Below, in pieces: positions 56,220 through 64,000 of a DNA stretch of 64,000 bases (its first letter is position 1; each line of letters starts with the position of its first letter). The DNA is from Lysobacter sp. yr284 (GTDB lineage: Bacteria; Pseudomonadota; Gammaproteobacteria; Xanthomonadales; Xanthomonadaceae): contig NZ_FNPT01000001.1 of assembly GCF_900107375.1 (NCBI RefSeq), positions 1,054,001-1,118,000 on the forward strand, in the 5' to 3' direction. Position numbers and translations under genes: made by a program. The notes beneath the pieces are model-generated. The model had not been told where the DNA came from. It saw only the letters and a program-made list of their open reading frames with translations, and ran no database searches.

Positions 56220-57626
56220 ATGACCGACCTGCATCCCCTGCCCGCCCTGCCGGGCGCCGCCCCGCCGTCCCGGCCGGGCGCCAAGAAACTCTTCATCGAG
56301 ACCCACGGTTGCCAGATGAACGAGTACGACTCGGCCAAGATGGCCGACGTGCTCGCCGCCAGCGACGGCCTGGAACTGACCACCGACGCGTCCGAAGCCG
56401 ACGTCATCCTGATCAACACCTGCTCGATCCGCGAGAAAGCGCAGGAAAAGGTGTTCAGCCAGCTCGGCCGCTGGAAGCAGCACAAGCAGGGCGAGCGCCA
56501 GGTCATCATCGGCGTCGGCGGCTGCGTCGCCTCGCAGGAAGGCGCGGCGATCGTCAAGCGCGCCCCGCACGTGGACCTGGTGTTCGGCCCGCAGACCCTG
56601 CACCGCCTGCCCGAGCTGATCCGCGCCAAGCGCGAGACCGGGCTGCCGCAGGTCGACATCAGCTTCCCCGAGATCGAAAAGTTCGACCGCCTGCCCGAGC
56701 CGCGCGCCGAAGGCCCGAGCGCGTTCGTCTCGATCATGGAAGGCTGCTCGAAGTACTGCTCGTTCTGCGTGGTGCCCTACACCCGCGGCGAGGAAGTCAG
56801 CCGGCCGTTCGAGGACGTGCTGGTGGAAGTGGCGCAACTGGCCGCACAGGGCGTGCGCGAGATCAACCTGCTCGGGCAGAACGTCAACGCGTATCGCGGG
56901 CCGTACGGCGAAGGCGAGATCGCCGACCTGGGCCTGCTGATCCGCACCATCGCGCAAATCGACGGCGTCGACCGCATCCGCTTCACCACCTCGCACCCGC
57001 TGGAGTTCTCCGACTCGCTGGTCGAGGCGTACCGCGACGTGCCGCAGCTGGCCGACTACCTGCACCTGCCGGTGCAGGCCGGCAGCGACCGCATCCTCTC
57101 GGCGATGAAGCGCGGCTACACCGCGCTGGAGTTCAAGCAGAAGATCCGCAAGCTGCGCAGCGTTCGGCCGAACATCTCGATCTCCTCGGACTTCATCGTC
57201 GGCTTCCCCGGCGAGACCGAGGCCGACTTCGAAAAGACCATGAAGCTGATCGAGGACGTCGGCTTCGACCAATCGTTCTCCTTCATCTATTCGCGCCGCC
57301 CGGGCACCCCGGCCGCCGACCTGGAAGACACGGTGACCGGCGAGGAGAAGCACGCGCGCCTGTCGCGCCTGCAGGCGGCGATCAACGCCAACGCGGCGAA
57401 GATCTCCCAGGCCATGGTCGGCAGCGTGCAGCGGGTGCTGGTGGAAGGCCCTTCGCGCAAGGATCCGGACGAACTCACCGGCAAGACCGAGAACATGCGC
57501 TCGGTGAACTTCCCGGCGCCGAAGCGGCTGATCGGCCATTTCGTCGACGTGACGATCACCCAGGCGCTGTCCAACTCGCTGCGCGGCCGCGTGCGGCTCG
57601 ACGACGACGCACACACCGCGGCCTGA
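56220..57626 (+). CDS. miaB: tRNA-2-methylthio-N6-dimethylallyladenosine synthase
   Basis: 468 residues. The MTTase domain has [17 protein letters not shown], then [20 protein letters not shown]. The radical-SAM site is [34 protein letters not shown] and a C-terminal TRAM domain complete it. It adds the methylthio group to i6A37 in tRNAs reading UNN codons, using two [4Fe-4S] clusters. A GNAT gene follows 18 bases later, probably cotranscribed. Confidence 0.98.
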   Translation: MTDLHPLPALPGAAPPSRPGAKKLFIETHGCQMNEYDSAKMADVLAASDGLELTTDASEADVILINTCSIREKAQEKVFSQLGRWKQHKQGERQVIIGVGGCVASQEGAAIVKRAPHVDLVFGPQTLHRLPELIRAKRETGLPQVDISFPEIEKFDRLPEPRAEGPSAFVSIMEGCSKYCSFCVVPYTRGEEVSRPFEDVLVEVAQLAAQGVREINLLGQNVNAYRGPYGEGEIADLGLLIRTIAQIDGVDRIRFTTSHPLEFSDSLVEAYRDVPQLADYLHLPVQAGSDRILSAMKRGYTALEFKQKIRKLRSVRPNISISSDFIVGFPGETEADFEKTMKLIEDVGFDQSFSFIYSRRPGTPAADLEDTVTGEEKHARLSRLQAAINANAAKISQAMVGSVQRVLVEGPSRKDPDELTGKTENMRSVNFPAPKRLIGHFVDVTITQALSNSLRGRVRLDDDAHTAA

Positions 57627-57644
57627 GCCGCGACGGAGACAGCG

Positions 57645-58139
57645 ATGGACCGCGACTTCGACATCCGCGAGATCGGCCCGGAACACTTCCACCTGGCCTG
57701 GCCGATCTTCCGCGAAGTGCTGGCGCGCGGGGAGAGCTACAACTACGCCGCCGACCTCAACCTGGACGGCGCGCGGGCGATGTGGACCACCCCGCCCTAC
57801 CGCATGTTCCTGGCCCAGTCCGGCGACGACGTGCTGGGCTGCTACAAGCTCGGCCCGAACCAGCGCGGCCGCGGCGACCACGTCGCCAACGCCAGCTACA
57901 TGGTCGCCGAGAGCGCCTGGGGCCAGGGCGTGGGCACCGCGCTGTGCGAGCACTCGCTGATGCAGGCGCGCAAGGCCGGCTACCTGGCGATGCAGTTCAA
58001 CTATGTGGTCAGCACTAACGCGGCCGCGGTGCACCTGTGGATCAAGCACGGGTTCGCCGTGGTCGGGCAGGTGCCGGAGGCGTTCCGGCATCCGACGTTG
58101 GGGCTGGTCGACATCTACGTCATGCACCGGATGCTGTGA
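57645..58139 (+). CDS. GNAT family N-acetyltransferase
   Basis: 164 residues. The acetyl-CoA site is ASYMVAESAWGQGVGTALCE (xGxGxG/A-like), and the C-terminal strand-helix VSTNAAAVHLWIKHGFAVVG is typical of GNAT enzymes. It resembles plant- and microbe-type 'L-amino acid or small-amine' acetyltransferases, but the substrate cannot be told. GGAG lies upstream, and it follows miaB closely. Confidence 0.9.
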   Translation: MDRDFDIREIGPEHFHLAWPIFREVLARGESYNYAADLNLDGARAMWTTPPYRMFLAQSGDDVLGCYKLGPNQRGRGDHVANASYMVAESAWGQGVGTALCEHSLMQARKAGYLAMQFNYVVSTNAAAVHLWIKHGFAVVGQVPEAFRHPTLGLVDIYVMHRML

Positions 58140-58195
58140 GCGCGCGATCGCCGTTGCGCAATGCCCCCGATCGCTGCGCCGCCGCGGACGCTACC

Positions 58196-58219
58196 TGTAG
58201 GAGCGGCGCAAGCCGCGAG
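58196..58219 (+). repeat. REP-like element, family B, partial copy
   Basis: TGTAGGAGCGGCGCAAGCCG and the next bases CCGA match the first part of the 31-base unit; similarity ends after CGCGA. It lies 57 bases after the GNAT stop. Confidence 0.8.
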
Positions 58220-58379
58220 TGCCCGAAGCGACGCAGCGCCGCCGCGGCCCGCCGCCCCCGACCCGTTATTGCGGCGAAAGCCGGATGACCGTATAGCGCG
58301 CCGGCAGCACCGGCCGTCCGCGGGGCAGAATGCGCGCGCATGACCGCACTGGAAGCCGCGGGACGGACGCCGGCTGCGG

Positions 58380-58775
58380 TCACAGCAATTCGCGCTTCGC
58401 GCCCGGCGTGCGGCCGGCCTTGAGTACGACCTCGCCGGCGCGCAGATAGCGGGGCACGGCCGAGCCCCGCTCGCCCGGCAACAGTTCGACCTCACGCGCC
58501 GACACGCACTGGCGCCGATCGGGCAGGAACGGTGCCCGCGGCGTGCGAAAGCAATGCCAGCGCGCGTCGCTGCGGTATACCTGCCAGTACGAATATGAAT
58601 TGCGGTCGGACTTCCTCAGCTCATGCGCGAATTCGTCACCGCTGAGAGTCTGCGCGAACAGGCTGGGCCACAGCACCGCCAGCACCACCGCCGCGAGCGC
58701 CGCGATCTGCCACAGCGCGCTGCGCTCGCGCAACGGCGGCCGACCGTTGTAGGAATCCGTTCCCTCCGAGCCCAT
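58380..58775 (-). CDS. Small membrane-anchored hypothetical protein
   Basis: 131 residues from ATG 58775, with GGAGG 7 bases upstream. One helix (LWQIAALAAVVLAVLWPSLF) follows a short N terminus. The rest (YSYWQVYRSDARWHCFRTPR, RRQCVSAREVELLPGERGSA, YLRAGEVVLKAGRTPGAKRE) is a small domain with two Cys residues. No family is recognised. It follows the amidohydrolase gene by 26 bases and is probably the second gene of that unit. Confidence 0.72.
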   Translation of the reverse strand: MGSEGTDSYNGRPPLRERSALWQIAALAAVVLAVLWPSLFAQTLSGDEFAHELRKSDRNSYSYWQVYRSDARWHCFRTPRAPFLPDRRQCVSAREVELLPGERGSAVPRYLRAGEVVLKAGRTPGAKRELL

Positions 58776-58801
58776 CGGTTCCCCTCCGCGACCGGGCCGC
58801 G

Positions 58802-60484
58802 TCAACGATCCGAAGCGCGCCGTTGCCATACCGGCGCACCATCCACATACGTGCCCAGCAGGGTCAATTCGCGCAAGGCCTGCGGCTCCACCGCCAACGG
58901 GTCCTGTTCGAACACCACGAAGTCCGCGCGCTTGCCCACCGCCAGGCTGCCGACGTCGTTCTCGGCGAAGCCGGCATAGGCCGCATCGAGGGTGAAGCCG
59001 CGCAAGGCTTCGTACGCGGTCAGCTTTTCCTCCGGGTGCCAGCCGCCCAGCGGCTTGCCGGCGGCGTCGGTGCGGGTGGCCGCGGCGAACAGCCCCAGCC
59101 GCGGATCGACCGATTCGACCGGGAAATCCGAGCCCAGCGCCAGCCGCGCGCCGCTGTCGCGCAGCTGCCGCCAGGCGTAGGCGCCGTTGATCCGCACCGG
59201 CCCGAGCCGGTCTTCGGCCCAGGGCATGTCGCTGGTGGCGTGGGTCGGCTGCATCGAGGCGATCGCATGCAGCGCCGCCAGCCGCGGCAGGTCCTGCGGG
59301 GCGAGGATCTGCGCGTGCTCGATGCGCCAGCGGTGGTCGCGCCCGGCCGCGTCGTCGCCGAGCGCCTGGGCATAGAGATCGAGCACTTCGCGGTTGCCGC
59401 GGTCGCCGATGGCGTGGGTGGCGACCTGCACGCTGCAGCGCTTGGCCTTGGCGATGGCCCGCGCCATCGCCTCGGGCGACATCCGCAGCAAGCCGCGGTT
59501 GCCGCGTTCGTCGCTGTAGTCCTTCAGCAGCGCGGCGCCGCGGCTGCCGAGCGCGCCGTCGGCGTAGAGCTTGACCGTGCGCATCTTCAAGCGCTCCGAA
59601 GGATGCTGGTACAGGCCGTCGCGGCACAGCGATTCCAGCGCGTCGCCGTCGCCGGCGGCGAAGGCGGTGATGCGCAGCGGCAACTGGCCGCGGTCGCCCA
59701 GGCGCTGGTAGGCGCGCAGGGTGTCGAGATCGACGCCGGCATCGTGCACGCCGGTCAGGCCGTGACGCACCGCGGCCTGCATGCCCAAGCTCAGCGCCTG
59801 CTCGACCGCGGCCGGCGCCAGCGGCGGACGCGCGCGCTCGACCAGCGCCATCGCGTCGTCGATGAAGACGCCGGTGGCGCGGCCGGTGGCGTCACGCACG
59901 ATGCGCCCGCCGTCGGGCTGCCAGTCGCCGCCCAGTTCGCGCCCGGCCGCGCGCATCGCCGCGCCGTTGGCCCAGCCGGCGTGGCCGTCGATGCGCTGCA
60001 GCCAGACCGGGCGCTCGGGGAACTCGGCGTCGAGATCGGCGGCCTCGGGGAAACGCGCGTCGGGCCAGTCGTTCTGGTCCCAGCCGTGGCCGACCAGCCA
60101 CTGCCCGGCCGGCAGCGTGCGCGCGAACTCGCGCAGGCGCTGCAGCGCCTCGGCCTTGCTGCGGGTGCCGGTGAGGTCGGCCTGGAGTTGGTTGATGCCC
60201 AGCTCGAACACGTGCGCGTGGGCGTCGATCAGGCCCGGCACCAGCGTGGCCTGGCCGAAGTCGATGTGCTTGGCATTGGGATACAGGTGCAGCAGGTCCG
60301 CGCGGGTGCCGACGGCGAGGATCTTGCCGGCGTCGTCGAAGACCAGCGCCTGCGCGCGCGGCTGGGCCGGGTCGAGGGTATGCACCTGCGCGGCGCTGAC
60401 CACGGTCGCCGCCGGCGCCGATGCGGCGGCGCAGCACGCCGCCAGGGTAAGGGCCCACGCCGACCATCGCCGCATTGCGCGCAT
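58802..60484 (-). CDS. Exported YtcJ-like amidohydrolase
   Basis: 560 residues with a signal peptide (RRWSAWALTLAACCAAASAPAA by position 2-26 region). The metal site LVPGLIDAHAHVFELG, then HAIGDRGNREVLDLYAQAL, RWRIEHAQILAPQDLPRLA and ALGSDFPVESVDPRLGLFAA follow the amidohydrolase-3 (YtcJ/LAF3) pattern. The family hydrolyses C-N bonds, often of N-substituted formamides or amides, but this substrate is unknown. A periplasmic location is inferred. The gene starts at ATG 60484. Confidence 0.92.
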   Translation of the reverse strand: MRAMRRWSAWALTLAACCAAASAPAATVVSAAQVHTLDPAQPRAQALVFDDAGKILAVGTRADLLHLYPNAKHIDFGQATLVPGLIDAHAHVFELGINQLQADLTGTRSKAEALQRLREFARTLPAGQWLVGHGWDQNDWPDARFPEAADLDAEFPERPVWLQRIDGHAGWANGAAMRAAGRELGGDWQPDGGRIVRDATGRATGVFIDDAMALVERARPPLAPAAVEQALSLGMQAAVRHGLTGVHDAGVDLDTLRAYQRLGDRGQLPLRITAFAAGDGDALESLCRDGLYQHPSERLKMRTVKLYADGALGSRGAALLKDYSDERGNRGLLRMSPEAMARAIAKAKRCSVQVATHAIGDRGNREVLDLYAQALGDDAAGRDHRWRIEHAQILAPQDLPRLAALHAIASMQPTHATSDMPWAEDRLGPVRINGAYAWRQLRDSGARLALGSDFPVESVDPRLGLFAAATRTDAAGKPLGGWHPEEKLTAYEALRGFTLDAAYAGFAENDVGSLAVGKRADFVVFEQDPLAVEPQALRELTLLGTYVDGAPVWQRRASDR

Positions 60485-60633
60485 TCCCGCTCTCCGTCTG
60501 CCCGGACTGTAATGTCCGAAAGTGGCGAATGTGCGAGAAAGCGCCGCACCGGCGCAAGTGCGGCGACCGCGTCCGCGGTCGCGACGCGCGCCTGCGGGGC
60601 CCGCCGCGATGCGCGTCGCGCCGGCCGCAAGGC

Positions 60634-62022
60634 TCAGCCCATGAAGCCCAGATTGCGCAGCGGGAAATTGCGCAGGTTCGGCAGGATCAGGTCGATGTCC
60701 TCGTCGGCGACGCCGAACCAGCGCGCCAACGTGCCGGCGTACTGGTCGACCGAAGTGGTCGGAATGATCCGCCCCTGCCCCGCGTCGTCGGCGCTGTCGG
60801 CGCTCAGGTCAGGCATGCGCCCGTAGAAGCGTCCGCCGCGCACCGCGCCGCCGACCACGAAGTGATGCGAGCCCCAGCCGTGGTCGGAGCCGTCGCCGTT
60901 GGACGACAGCGTGCGGCCGAAGTCCGAGCCGGTGAACGCGGTCACGGCGTTGGCGACGCCGAGCTCGACGGTGGCGTCGTAGAACGCGGTCAGCGCCTGC
61001 GCCAGCGTACTCAGCAACACCGGATGGTCGATTAACTGATCGTCGTGGGTATCGAAACCGCCCAGCGACACGCTGTAGATCTGGCGGCGGTGGCCGAGCG
61101 CGGTGCGCGCGGCGATGGTGCGGGCCACCATCCGCAGCGCGCCGCCCAGGTCGGTGGCGGGAAACGGCGTACCCAGCTCCTGCACGCCGGCCAGCGCCTG
61201 TGCGATCGCGCGCCCGTTGGCGTCGGCGCGGCGCAACGCGCCGGCGTAGCCGCGTTCCAGGACATGGCCCTGACGGTCGGCCTCGACCAGCGCCTGCAGC
61301 GTCGCGCGCAAGCCGGCATCGTCGGGCTGCAGCAACAACGGCCCGGTCTGGTGCAGCACGTACTGGCCGACATCGGCCGCGCGCGCCAGGGTCGAGGCGG
61401 AGTTGATCGAAATCGTCATCGGCAACGCCGCGCCGCCGTTGACCGGGTTCAGCAGGTCGGCGATGCGGCCGCCCCAACCGAGTTTGCGCGGATCGTCGGC
61501 GCGCGAGATCTGCCAGTACTGCGACTGGTCGATGTGCGAGTACAGCTGCGGCGGCAGCGATGCGCCCGGGCGGGCGTAGTCGTCCTTGCCGGTCGGCCGG
61601 ATCAAGGCGCCGACATTGCCCAGGATCGCGGCGCGGCCTTCGTCGAACAACCGCTGCAGGCCGCGGGTGCCGACCGTTTCCACCGCGTCGATGCCCGATT
61701 GCAGGCCGTAGCGCGCGCCGTCGGAGGCGCCGCCGCCGGCTTGCGGCGTCAGCGCGAGCAATTGCGACTGCGGCAAGGCCAGGGTCGCGCGCGCGGCGGC
61801 GTAGCGGTCGTAGGACGCGCCTTCCAGCGGCACCACGGTATTGAACCCGTCGTTGCCGCCGTTGAGGAACACCATCACCAGAGCCTTGTAGTCGTTGAAA
61901 CTGCCGGGGCCGTAGCTGTTGATCGCCGCGCCGAGCAGGTTCAGCCCGGACGGGGTCGCATACGCCGCGGCGCCGCCGAGGGCGGCCTTGAGCGACTGGC
62001 GCAGGAAATTACGTCTATCCAT
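60634..62022 (-). CDS. DUF1501 family protein with Tat signal
   Basis: 462 residues. The N terminus MDRRNFLRQSLKAALGGAAA is a twin-arginine signal, so the protein is exported folded. KALVMVFLNGGNDGFNTVVP, SLGGFDTHDDQLIDHPVLLS, TGSDFGRTLSSNGDGSDHGW and GSHHFVVGGAV are typical of DUF1501, a sulfatase/phosphatase-like fold with Asp/His metal ligands. Function is unproven. It starts 9 bases after the DUF1800 gene, a pairing seen in many bacteria. Confidence 0.93.
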   Translation of the reverse strand: MDRRNFLRQSLKAALGGAAAYATPSGLNLLGAAINSYGPGSFNDYKALVMVFLNGGNDGFNTVVPLEGASYDRYAAARATLALPQSQLLALTPQAGGGASDGARYGLQSGIDAVETVGTRGLQRLFDEGRAAILGNVGALIRPTGKDDYARPGASLPPQLYSHIDQSQYWQISRADDPRKLGWGGRIADLLNPVNGGAALPMTISINSASTLARAADVGQYVLHQTGPLLLQPDDAGLRATLQALVEADRQGHVLERGYAGALRRADANGRAIAQALAGVQELGTPFPATDLGGALRMVARTIAARTALGHRRQIYSVSLGGFDTHDDQLIDHPVLLSTLAQALTAFYDATVELGVANAVTAFTGSDFGRTLSSNGDGSDHGWGSHHFVVGGAVRGGRFYGRMPDLSADSADDAGQGRIIPTTSVDQYAGTLARWFGVADEDIDLILPNLRNFPLRNLGFMG

Positions 62023-62031
62023 GGCGGCGGC

Positions 62032-63840
62032 TCACTTCTGCACGTTGTATTCGGGCGAGTTGAAGATCAGGTACAGCGCGCGCCGCACCCGGTTCACCCC
62101 GCCATCGTTGTTGCGTACGCCGTTGAGATGGCTCGACAGCGCTTGCCGCATCGCCGGCGACATCTGCCCCGACAGAAACAGCAGGTCGTAGCGGTCCAGC
62201 AACGCGCCCGGATCGGCGGCCAGCGGCAGGTCGCGGGCGAACGCCGGGGTCGCTTCGGTGTGCATGCGTCCGAGGATGAACCACCAGTAATTGTTGGTGG
62301 CCGGGATCTGCGAATCGTTGGCCAGCGTCATTTCCGGCGCGACCAGTCCGAGTTCGCCGACCTCGCCCTGCGGCGCGTAGTCGGGCCGGAAGAAGTTGAA
62401 CACCGACGGCGAGCCCAACGGAACCTGGCCCAACTGGCGTTGGTAGTAGCTCGGCGCGGACGCGACGAAGCGGCCGCCGTCGCCGCGCAGGTTCAAGGCC
62501 CGGTACAGGTGGGTCAGGCGCAGCATCGGTTCGCGCACCTTGCCGAAGTGCGGCGGCTGCGCCGACGGCGTGCGCGCCTCGGCGTCGAGCAAGATCGCCT
62601 TGACCACCGCCTTCATGTCGCCGCGCACGCCCTGGCCGTTGTCGGCGAACTTCGCCGCCACCCGCGCCACGTAGGCCGGGCTCGGATTGCTGGTGACCAG
62701 GCGCTGGATCATCTGGCGGCCGATGAACGGCCCGACGTTGGGATGCTGGAAGATGTTGTCGAGCGCCGCGGCCAGGTCGCTCTGCGCGCTGCCGCCGGCC
62801 GGCAGCACGCCGCCGGCCAGCGCCACGCCCGGATACGCGAGCAATTGCTTGGACTGCGTGCTGGCATGGAACTGCGGATACGCCGCCATCGGCCGCTCGC
62901 GCGCGGGATCGAGGCGGCCTGCGCCGCAACCGCGGAAGTTCTTGCAGCCTTGGTACGACCAGCCGGTGAACACGTGAGCGAAGCCCTGGATCGTGTCCTG
63001 GCCGTAAGTCGGCAACGTCTGTCCGCCGTCGAGCGCCGGCGTACCGTCGGCGTTGAGCCGCACCAGTCCCACGCTGAACAGTTGCATCACCTCACGCGCA
63101 TAGTTCTCGTCCGGCCGGATGTTGAGCGCGGCGTCGGGCTTCTCGTTGCCGAGCATCGACAGGTAGGTGCCCATCGCCGGATGCAGGGTGACGTCTTCGA
63201 GCAACTGGCGGTAGTTGCCCAGGCCTTGGTGGACCAGCACGTCGTAGTAGCTGGCGGCGCCGGTGCCGAAGCGCAGTTGCCCGTTGTTCGTGGAGATCAC
63301 CATGATCTGGCTGAGCGCGAACGCCACGCGCTGGCGCAACTGGTCGCGATGATCCAGGCCCGGAACGAGCGCGTCGGGACCGCCGATCGCCATCTGCAGC
63401 CAGGCTTCCAGGCGCTGCTCGCCGACCGCGCCCTGCCCGGTCGGGTTCGGCACCAGCGTCTTCAGATAGGCCAGGTGCGAAGAGGCCGGCAATGCGAACT
63501 GCTCGTCGATCCAGCGCTCGTAGGTGCCCAGCGCGCGCAGGTGGGCGATGTCTTCAAAGGTCGGCCCGAACGTGGCCTGGGCCAGGAAGCGTGCGGCGGC
63601 GGCGTCGGACTCGACCGCCATCGGCGCGGCGGGGCCCGGAACGCCCGGATTGGTCGGCGTACCCGGCACGGGCGGGCCCGGCACGGGCGGGCCCGGCGTC
63701 TGCGGTGCGGTCGGCGCGGGCTGGGCGCCGCCGGCGGACCTGGAACCTGCGCCGCCGCAACCCGACGCGGCGAGCGCCAGCGCCAGCGCGGCCAGCGCGA
63801 CGCCGCGGCGCGCAGCGGCGCCTGTGTGTCTGATCGGCAT
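62032..63840 (-). CDS. DUF1800 family exported protein
   Basis: 602 residues. A signal with a possible lipobox (VALAALALALAASGCGGAG), then a Pro/Gly-rich linker. The DUF1800 domain has AARFLAQATFGPTFEDIAHL, HPAMGTYLSMLGNEKPDAAL, NIRPDENYAREVMQLFSVGL and VFTGWSYQGCKNFRGCGAG. These proteins accompany DUF1501 partners and are thought to act at the cell envelope, but no reaction is known. It is the first gene of the pair; 63841-64000 holds its upstream region. Confidence 0.92.
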   Translation of the reverse strand: MPIRHTGAAARRGVALAALALALAASGCGGAGSRSAGGAQPAPTAPQTPGPPVPGPPVPGTPTNPGVPGPAAPMAVESDAAAARFLAQATFGPTFEDIAHLRALGTYERWIDEQFALPASSHLAYLKTLVPNPTGQGAVGEQRLEAWLQMAIGGPDALVPGLDHRDQLRQRVAFALSQIMVISTNNGQLRFGTGAASYYDVLVHQGLGNYRQLLEDVTLHPAMGTYLSMLGNEKPDAALNIRPDENYAREVMQLFSVGLVRLNADGTPALDGGQTLPTYGQDTIQGFAHVFTGWSYQGCKNFRGCGAGRLDPARERPMAAYPQFHASTQSKQLLAYPGVALAGGVLPAGGSAQSDLAAALDNIFQHPNVGPFIGRQMIQRLVTSNPSPAYVARVAAKFADNGQGVRGDMKAVVKAILLDAEARTPSAQPPHFGKVREPMLRLTHLYRALNLRGDGGRFVASAPSYYQRQLGQVPLGSPSVFNFFRPDYAPQGEVGELGLVAPEMTLANDSQIPATNNYWWFILGRMHTEATPAFARDLPLAADPGALLDRYDLLFLSGQMSPAMRQALSSHLNGVRNNDGGVNRVRRALYLIFNSPEYNVQK

Positions 63841-64000
63841 GATCTATCCCTGTCGGTCGATGTCGTGCGCGGCGGCCGCCTGCGGCAACCGCGGGCGCAC
63901 ACGCTACCGCTATCGACACGCCGGGCGACGAGAGGACAGTCGCATTCCTGCGGCGCTTTCGAGCCGATTTTCGCCTGGTGCTGGCTCAGTGAATGCGCAA

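Overview
The window is GC-rich chromosomal DNA from a gammaproteobacterium of the Xanthomonadaceae, most likely Lysobacter or a close relative. The grounds are gene content and order (thrS-infC-rpmI-rplT-pheS-pheT-ihfA-merR-tRNA-Pro; fimT-pilVWX-pilY1-pilE; petABC-sspA-sspB; an Oar-type TonB receptor; a DUF1501/DUF1800 pair) and intergenic REP-like families. The genus is an inference from memory of these families; no search was run.

Layout. 1-7.7 kb: end of an HNH nuclease, a receiver-like regulator, dxs, an iron-uptake membrane trio (DUF3325, PepSY, DUF3649) with a Fur-box-like site upstream, and a TraB/GumN-family protein. 7.8-16.9 kb (minus strand): translation operon thrS-infC-rpmI-rplT-pheS-pheT-ihfA-merR, ending at tRNA-Pro. 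thrS has a possible threonine leader peptide and attenuator, and infC seems to start at AUC. 17.4-20.7 kb: an Atm1-like ABC transporter followed by an ATP-grasp ligase of the graspetide (omega-ester peptide) macrocyclase type. Facing them, beyond a perfect bidirectional terminator, is an unlisted 53-residue ORF whose Thr/Ser-then-Glu/Asp tail looks like a graspetide core. This is the strongest candidate for an undescribed system in the window.

21.1-25.1 kb: a 3.9-kb genomic island at the 3' end of tRNA-Val(GAC), bounded by 52-bp identical repeats. It carries two related membrane-anchored proteins, a zinc-ribbon/HEPN-like protein, and decayed SRAP-peptidase and phage-protein pseudogenes. No integrase was seen. 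25.2-36.3 kb: uvrB, the minor pilin/PilY1 operon, a divergent FimT-like gene without a usable prepilin cleavage site, and tRNA-Asn. 36.4-44.2 kb: ppnN, a sulfotransferase, an Oar-like receptor, marC and an SDR.

44.2-54.6 kb: grxD, sodB, two unknown membrane proteins, purE-purK, a Trm112-like gene, nadC, DUF3301, clustered REP elements, sspB-sspA and the cytochrome bc1 operon petABC. 55-64 kb: a lytic transglycosylase, miaB, a GNAT acetyltransferase, a small membrane protein, a YtcJ-like amidohydrolase, and the DUF1501/DUF1800 pair.

Most of the window is ordinary core genome. The unusual parts are the putative graspetide locus, the tRNA-Val island, the thrS leader and the repeat families.
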